Part shown: positions 23,127-30,511 of the stretch, one piece after another | How positions within the stretch are numbered: the first letter of the stretch is position 1 | Layout of the letters: every line of letters starts with the position of its first letter | Origin: 73-13 sp035555435 | GTDB taxonomy: Bacteria; Actinomycetota; Actinomycetes; Actinomycetales; Microbacteriaceae | DNA length: 64,000 bases | Assembly: GCA_035555435.1 (NCBI GenBank) | Contig: DATMGN010000008.1 | Coordinates: 1 to 64,000 of the forward strand | Direction: 5' to 3' | Notes under the pieces: generated by a model | What the model saw: the letters and a program-made list of their open reading frames with translations, nothing else | Databases searched by the model: none | What the model was told of the DNA's origin: nothing | Program-made: the position numbers and the translations under genes

Positions 23127-23711
23127 TTGGCTCGATCCATGCGCGCGATCGCGGGGCTCGCTGCGGGGGGAGCGCTCGCGTTGACGGCGCTGTCGGGCTG
23201 CCAGCTCATTGAGGCGAACACGCCGGAGCACACGCCGACCGCACTCGAGTCCTGCGCGACGGGCAAGACGTGGCAGCTTGACACCGAGCTCCTCGCCCCC
23301 GTCGCGACGACCGTCATGCGCGACCGCGGGCTCGACGTGGACGTCACCGTCGAGGGCACGCAGACGCTCACGTGGGACGCCGACTTCCGGATGCGTTTCG
23401 AGACCGACCTGACGTTCACGGGCAATGTCCCGTCGCAGCCCGGCTTCCAGGAGCAGTTCACCGTGTCCGGCACATCCGAGGGCATGGGCTACTTCTCCGG
23501 CGACATCGTCGTCCCGCGCAACTGGACCGAGGCGCAGCTCGACGTCGACACGACCGCGACGCAGGACGGCGCGACCGCGGAGGTCACGTTCGCGTGGACC
23601 CCGCTGTGGGTCGACGACACGGCGGGCCTCGTGACGACGTGCACGCCCGAGCAGCTCACGTTGACCGCCCGCCAGGGCCACCTCGCCTGGACGTTCAACC
23701 GCGCGAGCTGA
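23127..23711 (+). CDS. hypothetical lipoprotein
   Basis: A 194-aa secreted lipoprotein. The signal peptide runs through GLAAGGALALTALSGCQLIEA, with lipobox LSGC. The mature protein is beta-rich with alternating Thr/Val segments (VTVEGTQTLTWDADFRM, TFTGNVPSQPGFQEQFTVSG). Two cysteines (ESCATGK near the start, TTCTPEQ near the end) may form a disulphide. Family unknown. TTG 23127 is chosen because AGAGG lies seven bases upstream; ATG 23139 is the alternative. A TAGGAT box at about 23073-23078 may be its promoter. Its last 17 bases overlap the convergent thiP end. Confidence 0.7.
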   Translation: MARSMRAIAGLAAGGALALTALSGCQLIEANTPEHTPTALESCATGKTWQLDTELLAPVATTVMRDRGLDVDVTVEGTQTLTWDADFRMRFETDLTFTGNVPSQPGFQEQFTVSGTSEGMGYFSGDIVVPRNWTEAQLDVDTTATQDGATAEVTFAWTPLWVDDTAGLVTTCTPEQLTLTARQGHLAWTFNRAS

Positions 23712-25320
23712 CGCCCCGCCCCCGCGCGAGTTCCCCCGCGGCGAGCGCCGCGGCCGTCACGAGCGCGAGCAGCACCGCCGCCGCGTTCGCCATCGCGAGG
23801 TTGCCGGCACCGGGGTGGCCGGCGAGCCGCTCGATCACGACGGGCAGGGTCGCCCAGTCGGGTCGGGAGAGGAACGCCGTCGCGCCGAACTCCCCGAGGC
23901 ACACGGCGAACGCGAGACCCGCGGCCGCGACCGCGGGGCGCGCGGCGAGCCGCAGGTCGATCGTCGCGAGCACGCGGCCGGGGCTCGCGCCGAGGTCCGC
24001 GGCCGCGTCGCGCAGCAGCGGGTCGACGCCGCGCAGCACCGGCAGCAGCACGCGGATGACGAGCGGCGCGGCGACGAGCGCCTGCGCGATCGGCACGAGC
24101 GCGGGCGAGGAGCGCAGGTCGAACGGCGGCGCGTCGAGCGCGACGAGATAGCCGAAGCCGAGCACGACGGCCGAGACCCCGAGCGGGAGCATGAGCCCGC
24201 CCTCGAGCGCCGCGAGCGCCCGGCGACCGCGCGGCGAGGCCGGGCGGCGCGACAGCAGGATGCTCGCGCCGAGCCCCACGAGCATCGCGAGCGCCGTACC
24301 GGCGAGCGCGAAGCCGAGCGAGTGGCCGAGCGCGGTCAGCGGCGAGACGCTGAGCGCCGGCGCGCCCCCTCCGACGCCGGTGCCGACCCCCGTCAGCGCG
24401 GCCCAGTGCTCGCCCGTCCAGCCGTCCGGCCCGCGCAGCGAGCGCACCACGAGCGACACGACGGGGATCGCGAGCACGACGGCGACGAGCACCGACGCGG
24501 CGATGAGCGGCACATCGGCGAGGCGCACCGGGCGACCGGGCGATGGCGTTCTCAGCTCCGGCCGACTCCGCGCGCGCGACGCGACCCAGAGCACCGCGAT
24601 GACGAACACGACCTGCACGAGGCTCAGCACGCTCGCGGAGCGCAGGTCGAGGTACTGGGTCGTGAGCGTCCAGATCTCCGTCTCGACGGTGCCGTAGCGG
24701 GTGCCGCCGAGCACGAGGACGACGCCGAACGCGGTCGAGCAGAAGAGGAACACGATGATCGCCGCCGACGCGATCGAGGGCCAGAGCCGCGGGAGGGTGA
24801 CGCTGAGGAAACCGCGCGCCGGGCTCGCCCCGAGGTCCGCCGCAGCCTCCTCGATCGAGGGGTCGAGCTCCTCCCACGCCGTCCCCACCGTGCGCGTGAC
24901 GACCGCGACGTTGAAGAAGACGAGCGCGAGGATGATCGCGAGCCAGGTGCCGTCGAGCGGCGTGCCCGCGAACAGCACCTTGAACGCGACGCCGACGACG
25001 ACCGTCGGTAGCACGAACGGGACGAGCGCGAGCGCCCGCAGTGCCGCGCGACCGCGGAAGCGCAGCCGGTAGAGCACGTACGCGGCCGGCATCCCGAGCA
25101 CGAGGCACGCGATCGTCGCGATCGCCGCCTGCGCGAGCGTGAGCCCGATGATCCGCAGCGTCCGCGGACGCCCCAGCACCTCGCCGACCGCGCCGAGGTC
25201 GGGGGTGCCGTCAGGCGCGAGCCCGCGCCAGAGGATCTCCCCGATCGGCCAGAGGAAGAAGACGACGAGGAAGCCGGCGAGCGCCGCCGCCCCCGCCCAG
25301 ACCGCCCAGCGGCCGCTCAC
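23695..25320 (-). CDS. thiP: ABC transporter permease, thiamine-type (ThiP-like)
   Basis: An inner-membrane permease with about 12 helices in two halves, each carrying the EAA loop that contacts the ATPase (EEAAADLGASPARGFLSVTLP and LRDAAADLGASPGRV). The 541-aa length fits the fused two-domain permeases of the ThiP/FbpB group. It follows thiB with a 4-nt overlap (GTGA), under the TPP riboswitch, so thiamine or its phosphates are the expected substrate. The usual third gene, the ATPase ThiQ, is absent; a convergent lipoprotein gene follows immediately. Confidence 0.85.
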   Translation of the reverse strand: MSGRWAVWAGAAALAGFLVVFFLWPIGEILWRGLAPDGTPDLGAVGEVLGRPRTLRIIGLTLAQAAIATIACLVLGMPAAYVLYRLRFRGRAALRALALVPFVLPTVVVGVAFKVLFAGTPLDGTWLAIILALVFFNVAVVTRTVGTAWEELDPSIEEAAADLGASPARGFLSVTLPRLWPSIASAAIIVFLFCSTAFGVVLVLGGTRYGTVETEIWTLTTQYLDLRSASVLSLVQVVFVIAVLWVASRARSRPELRTPSPGRPVRLADVPLIAASVLVAVVLAIPVVSLVVRSLRGPDGWTGEHWAALTGVGTGVGGGAPALSVSPLTALGHSLGFALAGTALAMLVGLGASILLSRRPASPRGRRALAALEGGLMLPLGVSAVVLGFGYLVALDAPPFDLRSSPALVPIAQALVAAPLVIRVLLPVLRGVDPLLRDAAADLGASPGRVLATIDLRLAARPAVAAAGLAFAVCLGEFGATAFLSRPDWATLPVVIERLAGHPGAGNLAMANAAAVLLALVTAAALAAGELARGRGVSSRG

Positions 25321-26384
25321 GGCACGGCGATCGCCGACCACTCCTGGATCCACCGCTCGCGGTTCTCGTCGATCTGCGCCGGATCGATCTCGTAGGGGTC
25401 CTCGATCGTGACCGCCGCCGCGGCCCACGTCTCCGGCAGCACCGTGGACTGCACGACGGGGTAGACGTACATGCTGCCGGGGATGTCGGCCTGGACCGCG
25501 GGCGACAGCAGGTAGTCGACGAGGAGGCGCGCCTCGGCCGGGTAGCGGGTGCCGGCGATGACGCCCGCGAACTCGGTCTGACGGAAGCACGTCTCGGTCA
25601 GCACGCCGGTCGGCGCCGGCGCGCTCGCGTCGACGACCTCCGCGGCCGGCGAGGAGGAGTACGAGACGACGAGCGGGCGGTCGCCCTCGCTCGACGGGCC
25701 CGAGAAGCTCGCGTAGTAGGCGTCGGTCCAGCCCGCGTCGATCTTGACCCCGTTGGCGACGAGCGCGCGCCAGTAGTCCTGCCAGCCGTCCTCGCCGAAC
25801 TCGGCGATCGTCGCGAGCAGGAAGGACAGCCCCGGCGAGCTCGTCCCCGCCGACTCGACGACGAGCAGGTCGCGGTAGGCGGGCTCGGCGAGGTCGGCGA
25901 GCGTCACGGGCTCGGGCACGCCGTGCTCGGCGAACCAGGCGTGGTCGACGTTGACGCAGACGTCGCCCGAGTCGATCGGGGTGAGCCGGTCGCCGCCCTG
26001 GTCCGCGGGCAGCAGGAACGGCGCCTCCGCCTCGGTGAGCGCCCCCGACACGTACGGCTCGAGCACGGGGATCGCGCGGGAGGCGAACGTCGTGTCGACC
26101 CCGAAGACGACGTCGCCGAGCGGCGAGTCCTGCGTGAGCACGAGCTTGTTGACGAGGGCGCCGGCATCGCCGAGCGCCTGCACGTCGACGGCGATGCCGG
26201 TCTCGGCGGTGAAGGCCGCGAGGACGCCGTCGCCGAGCGCGAAGGAGTCGTGCGTGACGAGCACGAGGCTCGCCGGCGCGGGCGCCTCCTCGCGCGAGTC
26301 GGCGCAGGCGGCGAGGCTCGCCGCGAGGCAGAACGCGATGGCCGCGGCCGCGGCGGAACGCAATGAACGGATGGACGATTCCAT
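25317..26384 (-). CDS. thiB: thiamine ABC transporter substrate-binding lipoprotein
   Basis: A 355-aa extracytoplasmic binding protein anchored by a lipid. The signal peptide ends LAASLAACADS, with Cys as lipidation site. The sequence then follows ThiB: VLVTHDSFALGDGVLAAF, GDAGALVNKLVLTQDSPLGD, VVFGVDTTFASRA. Further on come YPAEARLLVDYLLSP and PGSMYVYPV. The ATG is preceded by GGGAG at the 3' edge of a TPP riboswitch, so translation should be shut off when thiamine pyrophosphate is abundant. It is coupled to thiP by a 4-nt overlap. Confidence 0.93.
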   Translation of the reverse strand: MESSIRSLRSAAAAAIAFCLAASLAACADSREEAPAPASLVLVTHDSFALGDGVLAAFTAETGIAVDVQALGDAGALVNKLVLTQDSPLGDVVFGVDTTFASRAIPVLEPYVSGALTEAEAPFLLPADQGGDRLTPIDSGDVCVNVDHAWFAEHGVPEPVTLADLAEPAYRDLLVVESAGTSSPGLSFLLATIAEFGEDGWQDYWRALVANGVKIDAGWTDAYYASFSGPSSEGDRPLVVSYSSSPAAEVVDASAPAPTGVLTETCFRQTEFAGVIAGTRYPAEARLLVDYLLSPAVQADIPGSMYVYPVVQSTVLPETWAAAAVTIEDPYEIDPAQIDENRERWIQEWSAIAVP

Positions 26385-26390
26385 GGTGTG

Positions 26391-26478
26391 CTCCCTAGCG
26401 CCGGCATGACCCGGATCAGGTTCGACGGTCGGAGCGAAGTACGCTCCCTCTCAGTCCGGTCGGTCCGGACTCCCGTGT
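26391..26478 (-). promoter_or_regulatory. TPP riboswitch (THI element)
   Basis: Read on the minus strand, the region shows the THI-box segments in order: ACACGGGAG at the 5' end, CTGAGAGGGAGC, ACCTGATCCGGGTCAT, and GCCGGCGCTAGGGAG at the 3' end. These are the conserved pyrimidine- and pyrophosphate-binding helices of TPP riboswitches. The final GGGAG doubles as ribosome binding site seven bases before thiB, which suggests translational control. The -10 TAGAAT (26493-26488) would start the RNA almost exactly at the riboswitch 5' end. Confidence 0.93.
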
Positions 26479-26487
26479 ACGCGGAAC

Positions 26488-26497
26488 ATTCTAGGCT
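26488..26497. promoter_or_regulatory. bidirectional -10 element for thiB riboswitch RNA and LLM gene
   Basis: The decamer ATTCTAGGCT holds TAGAAT on the minus strand (26493-26488) and TAGGCT on the plus strand (26492-26497), sharing TA. The plus hexamer is six bases from ATG 26504 (leaderless). The minus one would initiate near 26481, just before the riboswitch. Confidence 0.6.
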
Positions 26498-26503
26498 GAC
26501 CGG

Positions 26504-27427
26504 ATGGACTTCCGCCTCTTCGTCGAACCGCAGAACGGCGCCACGTTCCACGACCAGCTCGCCGCGGCGCGGCTCGCCGAGGAGGCCGGCTTCGACGGGT
26601 TCTTCCGCTCCGACCACTTCCTGGCGATCGGGGCGGGCGACGGGGCTCCCGGCCCGACCGACTCCTGGGTCACGCTCGGCGCGATCGCCGTCGCGACGTC
26701 GCGCCTGCGCCTCGGGACGCTCGTCTCGTCGGCGACGTTCCGCCACCCGAGCCTCACCGCGATCCAGGTCGCGCAGGTCGACGCGATGTCGGGCGGGCGC
26801 GTCGACTTCGGGCTCGGCACCGGCTGGTTCGAGGCGGAGCACGTCGCCTACGGCTTCCCGTTCCCCGCGAAGCGCTTCGGGCCCTTCCAGGAGCAGCTCG
26901 AGATCATCACGGGCCTGTGGTCGACCCCTCCGGGAGAGACGTTCTCGTACGCCGGCGAGCACTACACGCTCAGCGACTCCCCCGCCCTGCCGAAGCCGGC
27001 GCAGGCGCGCATCCCGATCATCATCGGGGGCTCGGGCGCGACGAAGACCCCCCAGATCGCGGCCCGCTTCGCCGACGAGTACAACGCGTTCCGAGCGTCC
27101 AACGAGGTCGTCGCCGAACGCATCGCCCGGGTGCGGGACGCCGCCGCGGCCGCGGGCAGGGACCCGGGCGCCATCACGTTCTCCCTCGCCGGCACGACCG
27201 CGATCGGCGGCTCCGAGGCCGACATCGCGCGGCGCGCCGAGGACGCGGGCTCGACGCCGGAGCGCCTCAGGGCGCACGGCTTCGCGGGGACCCCCGCGGA
27301 GGTCGTCGACACGCTCGGGGCGCTCTCCGAGCTCGGCGTGGACCGGTTCTACTTCCAAGTCATGCGGATGCAGGACCTCGAGCACATCGCATTCATCGGG
27401 TCCGAGGTACTGCCGCGCCTGCGCTGA
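26504..27427 (+). CDS. LLM-class F420-dependent oxidoreductase
   Basis: A 307-aa TIM-barrel oxidoreductase of the luciferase-like superfamily, expected to use coenzyme F420 rather than FMN. It shows MDFRLFVEPQNG, GFDGFFRSDHFL, LRLGTLVSSATFRHP, SGGRVDFGLGTGWFEAEH and IPIIIGGSGATKT, typical of actinobacterial family members. Its substrate is unknown. TAGGCT lies six bases before the ATG. Shared promoter DNA with thiB is suggestive, but no thiamine role is shown. The 3' end overlaps the convergent membrane-protein gene by 35 nt. Confidence 0.88.
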   Translation: MDFRLFVEPQNGATFHDQLAAARLAEEAGFDGFFRSDHFLAIGAGDGAPGPTDSWVTLGAIAVATSRLRLGTLVSSATFRHPSLTAIQVAQVDAMSGGRVDFGLGTGWFEAEHVAYGFPFPAKRFGPFQEQLEIITGLWSTPPGETFSYAGEHYTLSDSPALPKPAQARIPIIIGGSGATKTPQIAARFADEYNAFRASNEVVAERIARVRDAAAAAGRDPGAITFSLAGTTAIGGSEADIARRAEDAGSTPERLRAHGFAGTPAEVVDTLGALSELGVDRFYFQVMRMQDLEHIAFIGSEVLPRLR

Positions 27428-27812
27428 CGGCGACCCGGGCACGGGCGTGCGCCGAGCGGTTCGCGCGGCGGTGCACCGCGACGGCACGACCCGCGACGAC
27501 GAGCGCGATGCCGAGCGTCCCGCCGATGCAGCCGAGCACGAGGTCCTCCACGCGAGCGCGACCCGACTCCGGCATCCAGACCGCCTGACCCGCCTCGACC
27601 CACGCGGCGAGCAGCCACGCGAAGCCGAGCGCGACCCACCAGCGCTCCGGCCGGGACACGAGCGCGAACACGGCGCCGACGACGAGGAACACGCCGAGCG
27701 ACCACCACGACGAGACCTCGTCGGCGCGGCCCGGCAGCGCGAACGCGAACGCCCCGACCCCGACGAGCGCGACACCGGTCGCGCACCATAGCAGGGGTCG
27801 GGCGGCGGACAT
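27393..27812 (-). CDS. small membrane protein, VanZ-like
   Basis: A 139-aa protein with four predicted helices. The third and fourth helices flank VEAGQAVWMPESGRARVEDL and LGCIGGTLG. That pattern resembles the E-x2-Q...P-x-R-x3-D...G-x2-LG core of VanZ-family proteins, so that assignment is tentative. A basic tail of about 30 residues follows. ATG 27812 is used; GACGAT lies six bases upstream as a possible weak leaderless promoter. An in-frame ATG at 27836 is the alternative. Confidence 0.6.
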   Translation of the reverse strand: MSAARPLLWCATGVALVGVGAFAFALPGRADEVSSWWSLGVFLVVGAVFALVSRPERWWVALGFAWLLAAWVEAGQAVWMPESGRARVEDLVLGCIGGTLGIALVVAGRAVAVHRRANRSAHARARVAVSAGAAVPRTR

Positions 27813-27877
27813 GGGCACATCGTCCCACGCGCCCATCGGAGGCAGCCGTGAGCAGGCTGGGCGGCGGCTGCTCGCGC

Positions 27878-29197
27878 TCAGCCGTGGATCGGCGCGGCCG
27901 GCCCGAGCGTCTCCTGCGCGTCCGGCTCGATCTCCGACTCCTCGTCGCTGAGCGGATGCGCGATCTCGTCCTGCGGCATGCGGAACGCGAACACGGCGAC
28001 GACGCAGATGAGGATCGGCGCTAGCCCGGCCACCAGGAACACGATCGGGAAGCCCGCCGCCTCGCCGATCGGCCCCGCGATCGCCATCGAGACCGGCATG
28101 AGCGCGAGCGAGACGAAGAAGTCGAGGCTCGACACGCGTCCGAGCATCTCCCCCGGTACGCGCCGCTGCAGGATCGTCCCCCAGATGACGCCGGCGCCGT
28201 CGGTCAGCACCCCGATCGAGAACGCCAGGATCGCCATGACCCACAGCTGGTCGACGATGCCCATCGCGGCGAGCGGGATGCAGCCGACGCACCACATGAC
28301 GTTCATGACCGTGAGGTAGCGCCGCGGCAGCCTGAGCGAGGCGACCGTGAGCGAGCCGACGGCCGCCCCGACACCGAACGCGGCGAGCACGAACGCGAAC
28401 TCGGCGGTGCCCCCGCCCGTCTGGTCGCGCACCGCGAACGGCATGAGGACCTCGAGCGGGCCGATGATGAGCAGCACGACGGCGCTCGCATACACGAGCG
28501 TGCCGAGCAGCCACGGGGTGCGGACCATGTAGCGGAAGCCGCGACCGATGTCGCCGAAGACGTTGCCCGAATCGGCCGCCCGCGGGGCGGCTGGAAGCCG
28601 GCGCAGCCCGAGCAGCAGGCAGAACGCGACGAACTGGCTCGCCGCGACGACCCAGAACGCGATCGCCGGCGACGAGACGGCGACGACGAGCCCGCCGAGC
28701 GCGGGTCCCGCCGCCTGGTAGGCGACGGGGCGCAGCATGCCCTCGATGCCGTTCGCCGCGAGCAGCTGACTCGCGGGCACGATCCGCGGCAGCAGCGCCG
28801 AGTATGCCGGATAGAACATGCCCTCGACGAAGCCGATCACGAGGCCCGCGACGACGAGGTGCCAGACCTGGAGCACGCCCGTCACGGCGAGCAGACCGAC
28901 GAAGCCCGCGATGACGACGCGGCTCGCCTCGACGACCGCGAGGATGCGCTGCTGCGGCAGCCGGTCGGCGAGCGCCCCGCCGAAGAGGACCGCGACGACC
29001 ATGCCGATCGCGTTGCCCGTCATGATGAGCGACAGGTCGGTCGGCGTGCCCCCGGCCTGCCACACCGCCGCCACGAGCGTCACGATCCACACCCCGCCGC
29101 CCATGAGCGACAGGGCGAGCGCCCCCGCGAGCAGCCGGTAGCGACCGCCGGTCAGGGGCCGGAGGGCGCGCGGGACACGAGTGCTGGGGGTCGTCAT
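27878..29197 (-). CDS. MFS transporter (12 TM)
   Basis: A 439-aa major facilitator with twelve predicted helices of the enterobactin-exporter-like/MFS_3 group. It has GNAIGMVVAVLFGGALADRLPQQR after helix 2 (motif A region) and VEGMFYPAYSALLPRIVP, typical of macrolide-efflux-like proteins. Substrate unknown; an exporter of drugs or siderophores is likely from family behaviour. TAGGAT (29214-29209) lies eleven bases before the ATG, giving a very short leader. It is divergent from the FBP-domain gene. Confidence 0.88.
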   Translation of the reverse strand: MTTPSTRVPRALRPLTGGRYRLLAGALALSLMGGGVWIVTLVAAVWQAGGTPTDLSLIMTGNAIGMVVAVLFGGALADRLPQQRILAVVEASRVVIAGFVGLLAVTGVLQVWHLVVAGLVIGFVEGMFYPAYSALLPRIVPASQLLAANGIEGMLRPVAYQAAGPALGGLVVAVSSPAIAFWVVAASQFVAFCLLLGLRRLPAAPRAADSGNVFGDIGRGFRYMVRTPWLLGTLVYASAVVLLIIGPLEVLMPFAVRDQTGGGTAEFAFVLAAFGVGAAVGSLTVASLRLPRRYLTVMNVMWCVGCIPLAAMGIVDQLWVMAILAFSIGVLTDGAGVIWGTILQRRVPGEMLGRVSSLDFFVSLALMPVSMAIAGPIGEAAGFPIVFLVAGLAPILICVVAVFAFRMPQDEIAHPLSDEESEIEPDAQETLGPAAPIHG

Positions 29198-29224
29198 GGG
29201 AGCGGATCATCCTAGCGCTGCGGA

Positions 29225-29230
29225 TACGCT
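29225..29230 (+). promoter_or_regulatory. -10 hexamer for the FBP-domain gene
   Basis: TACGCT is followed by seven bases and ATG 29238. This is the leaderless arrangement used to set that gene's start. Confidence 0.5.
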
Positions 29231-29237
29231 GAAGGAC

Positions 29238-29732
29238 ATGCGGAGTCTGACGGCCGAGGAGATCCGGGCGTCGTTCGCGAACCTCGACCCGCAGGACGCC
29301 GAGCACATCCCGCTCCCCGGTCTCCACGAGGTCGTCTGGGAGGACCGCGAGTACCTCGGCTGGCGCGACCCGTCGCTGCCGAGCCGCGGCTACCTCGTCC
29401 ACGACGCGGCGGACGGCCCCGTCGGGATCGTGCTGCGCGTCGCCGACGGCTCCCACGGGCGCGGCATCCCCGCCATGTGCTCGCTCTGCCACGCGACGCA
29501 GCCCGCCGCGCAGGTGTCGCTCTGGTCGGCCCCGCGGGCCGGCCGTGCGGGCCGCGACGGCAGCTCGATCGGGACCTACATCTGCGACGACCTCGGCTGC
29601 TCCCACATCATCCGCATGCTGCCGCCGTCCTCGCCGTGGGCGATCGGCACCGGGGACCTGCTGCAGGCGCGGGCGACGGGCCTGCTCGAGCGCGTCATGT
29701 CGTTCTCGGCGAACGTGCTCGCGACGCGCTGA
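29238..29732 (+). CDS. FBP-domain (FusB-like, EF-G-binding type) protein
   Basis: A 164-aa cytosolic protein. The C-terminal half is a treble-clef zinc finger with cysteines in MCSLCHATQ and YICDDLGCSH, as in the FBP_C domain shared with FusB/EF-G-binding proteins. Those proteins release fusidic-acid-stalled EF-G; in actinobacteria the role is not established. The N-terminal start MRSLTAEEIRASFANLDPQD is typical. ATG 29238 was preferred over an in-frame ATG at 29181, because TACGCT lies seven bases upstream and 29181 lies within the divergent MFS gene. Confidence 0.85.
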   Translation: MRSLTAEEIRASFANLDPQDAEHIPLPGLHEVVWEDREYLGWRDPSLPSRGYLVHDAADGPVGIVLRVADGSHGRGIPAMCSLCHATQPAAQVSLWSAPRAGRAGRDGSSIGTYICDDLGCSHIIRMLPPSSPWAIGTGDLLQARATGLLERVMSFSANVLATR

Positions 29733-29738
29733 CGGCCG

Positions 29739-30368
29739 CTACGCGGCGGCGACCGGCGGCACGGGCGGGATGCCGGGCTCCGGCTTGCCGGGTTTGCCCC
29801 GCTTCGGCGGCTTGGGCGCGGGCTTGCCGCGGTTGACGTGCGCCATGAGCCACCACACGGCGACGCCGATCGCGGCGGCGAGGACGAGGGCGAGCACGGG
29901 CGGCAGCCAGAGCAGACCGGGCGAGTCGTCGGTCACGACCGTCGCGATCCACACGACGAGGAGGAAGACGGGCAGGTCGACGATCGCCGCGATGACGAAC
30001 GCGGTCCAGTTGACGCGGCCGGCCTTGTCGACGCCGCCCCGACGCAGGATGTACAGCGACGAGAGCACGCCGAACGCGGCAAACGCGGCCGAGCCGACGA
30101 CGAAGACGAGCCCGAGGAGCCAGAACAGGGCGCTCGCCCGCGCGAGGATCTCGGTGAAGCGCTGCGCGTCGACGTCGCCGAGGAGGTTCGCGAGGAGCTC
30201 GCTGACGAGCGGCGCGATCGCGGTGCCGAGGACGACGAACGCGATGCCGAACCAGCCGACCGCGAACAGGATGTGCCCCGCGAGGCCCGCGAGGATCGCG
30301 CTCGCGCGCTGTCCCCCGGTGATCGGCGGCTCTTTGGGCCGTGCCTGCGCTGTCCCCGCTGCCACCAT
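29739..30368 (-). CDS. hypothetical membrane protein (about four TM)
   Basis: A 209-aa protein with four predicted helices (about residues 20-50, 70-95, 110-135, 145-165). The cytoplasmic tail is Lys/Pro-rich (KPAPKPPKRGKPGKPEPG). No family recognised; it resembles small actinobacterial integral membrane proteins of unknown role. ATG 30368 is preceded by a run of G that could serve as ribosome binding site; in-frame ATG 30377 is an alternative. It is convergent with the FBP gene across six bases. A weak GTGCACG/CGTGCAC inverted repeat lies in its upstream region. Confidence 0.6.
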   Translation of the reverse strand: MVAAGTAQARPKEPPITGGQRASAILAGLAGHILFAVGWFGIAFVVLGTAIAPLVSELLANLLGDVDAQRFTEILARASALFWLLGLVFVVGSAAFAAFGVLSSLYILRRGGVDKAGRVNWTAFVIAAIVDLPVFLLVVWIATVVTDDSPGLLWLPPVLALVLAAAIGVAVWWLMAHVNRGKPAPKPPKRGKPGKPEPGIPPVPPVAAA

Positions 30369-30491
30369 GCCCCCCATTCCATCGGGTAGACCGCCGCCCC
30401 ACAAGCATGGCATCGCGTTCTCATCGCCCGTTTGCGCACGTGCACGGCATTTCGACGGCGTGCACGGGCGCATTCCGCGTGCCCGAACGCA

Positions 30492-30509
30492 CACCGCCGA
30501 TCGGCGGTG
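30492..30509 (-). terminator. perfect palindrome just after gatB
   Basis: An 18-bp perfect palindrome, CACCGCCGA followed by TCGGCGGTG, ends two bases before the gatB stop codon triplet at 30512-30514. It would form a hairpin or cruciform at the 3' end of the gatB transcript. Confidence 0.45.
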
Positions 30510-30511
30510 CG

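Noticed and set aside
22961..25108. Long minus-strand frames around 23-25 kb outside thiP, considered for a missing thiQ ATPase
   Set aside because: No Walker A, signature or Walker B motif appears in any of them; they are shadows of thiP or of the plus-strand lipoprotein and metallopeptidase genes.
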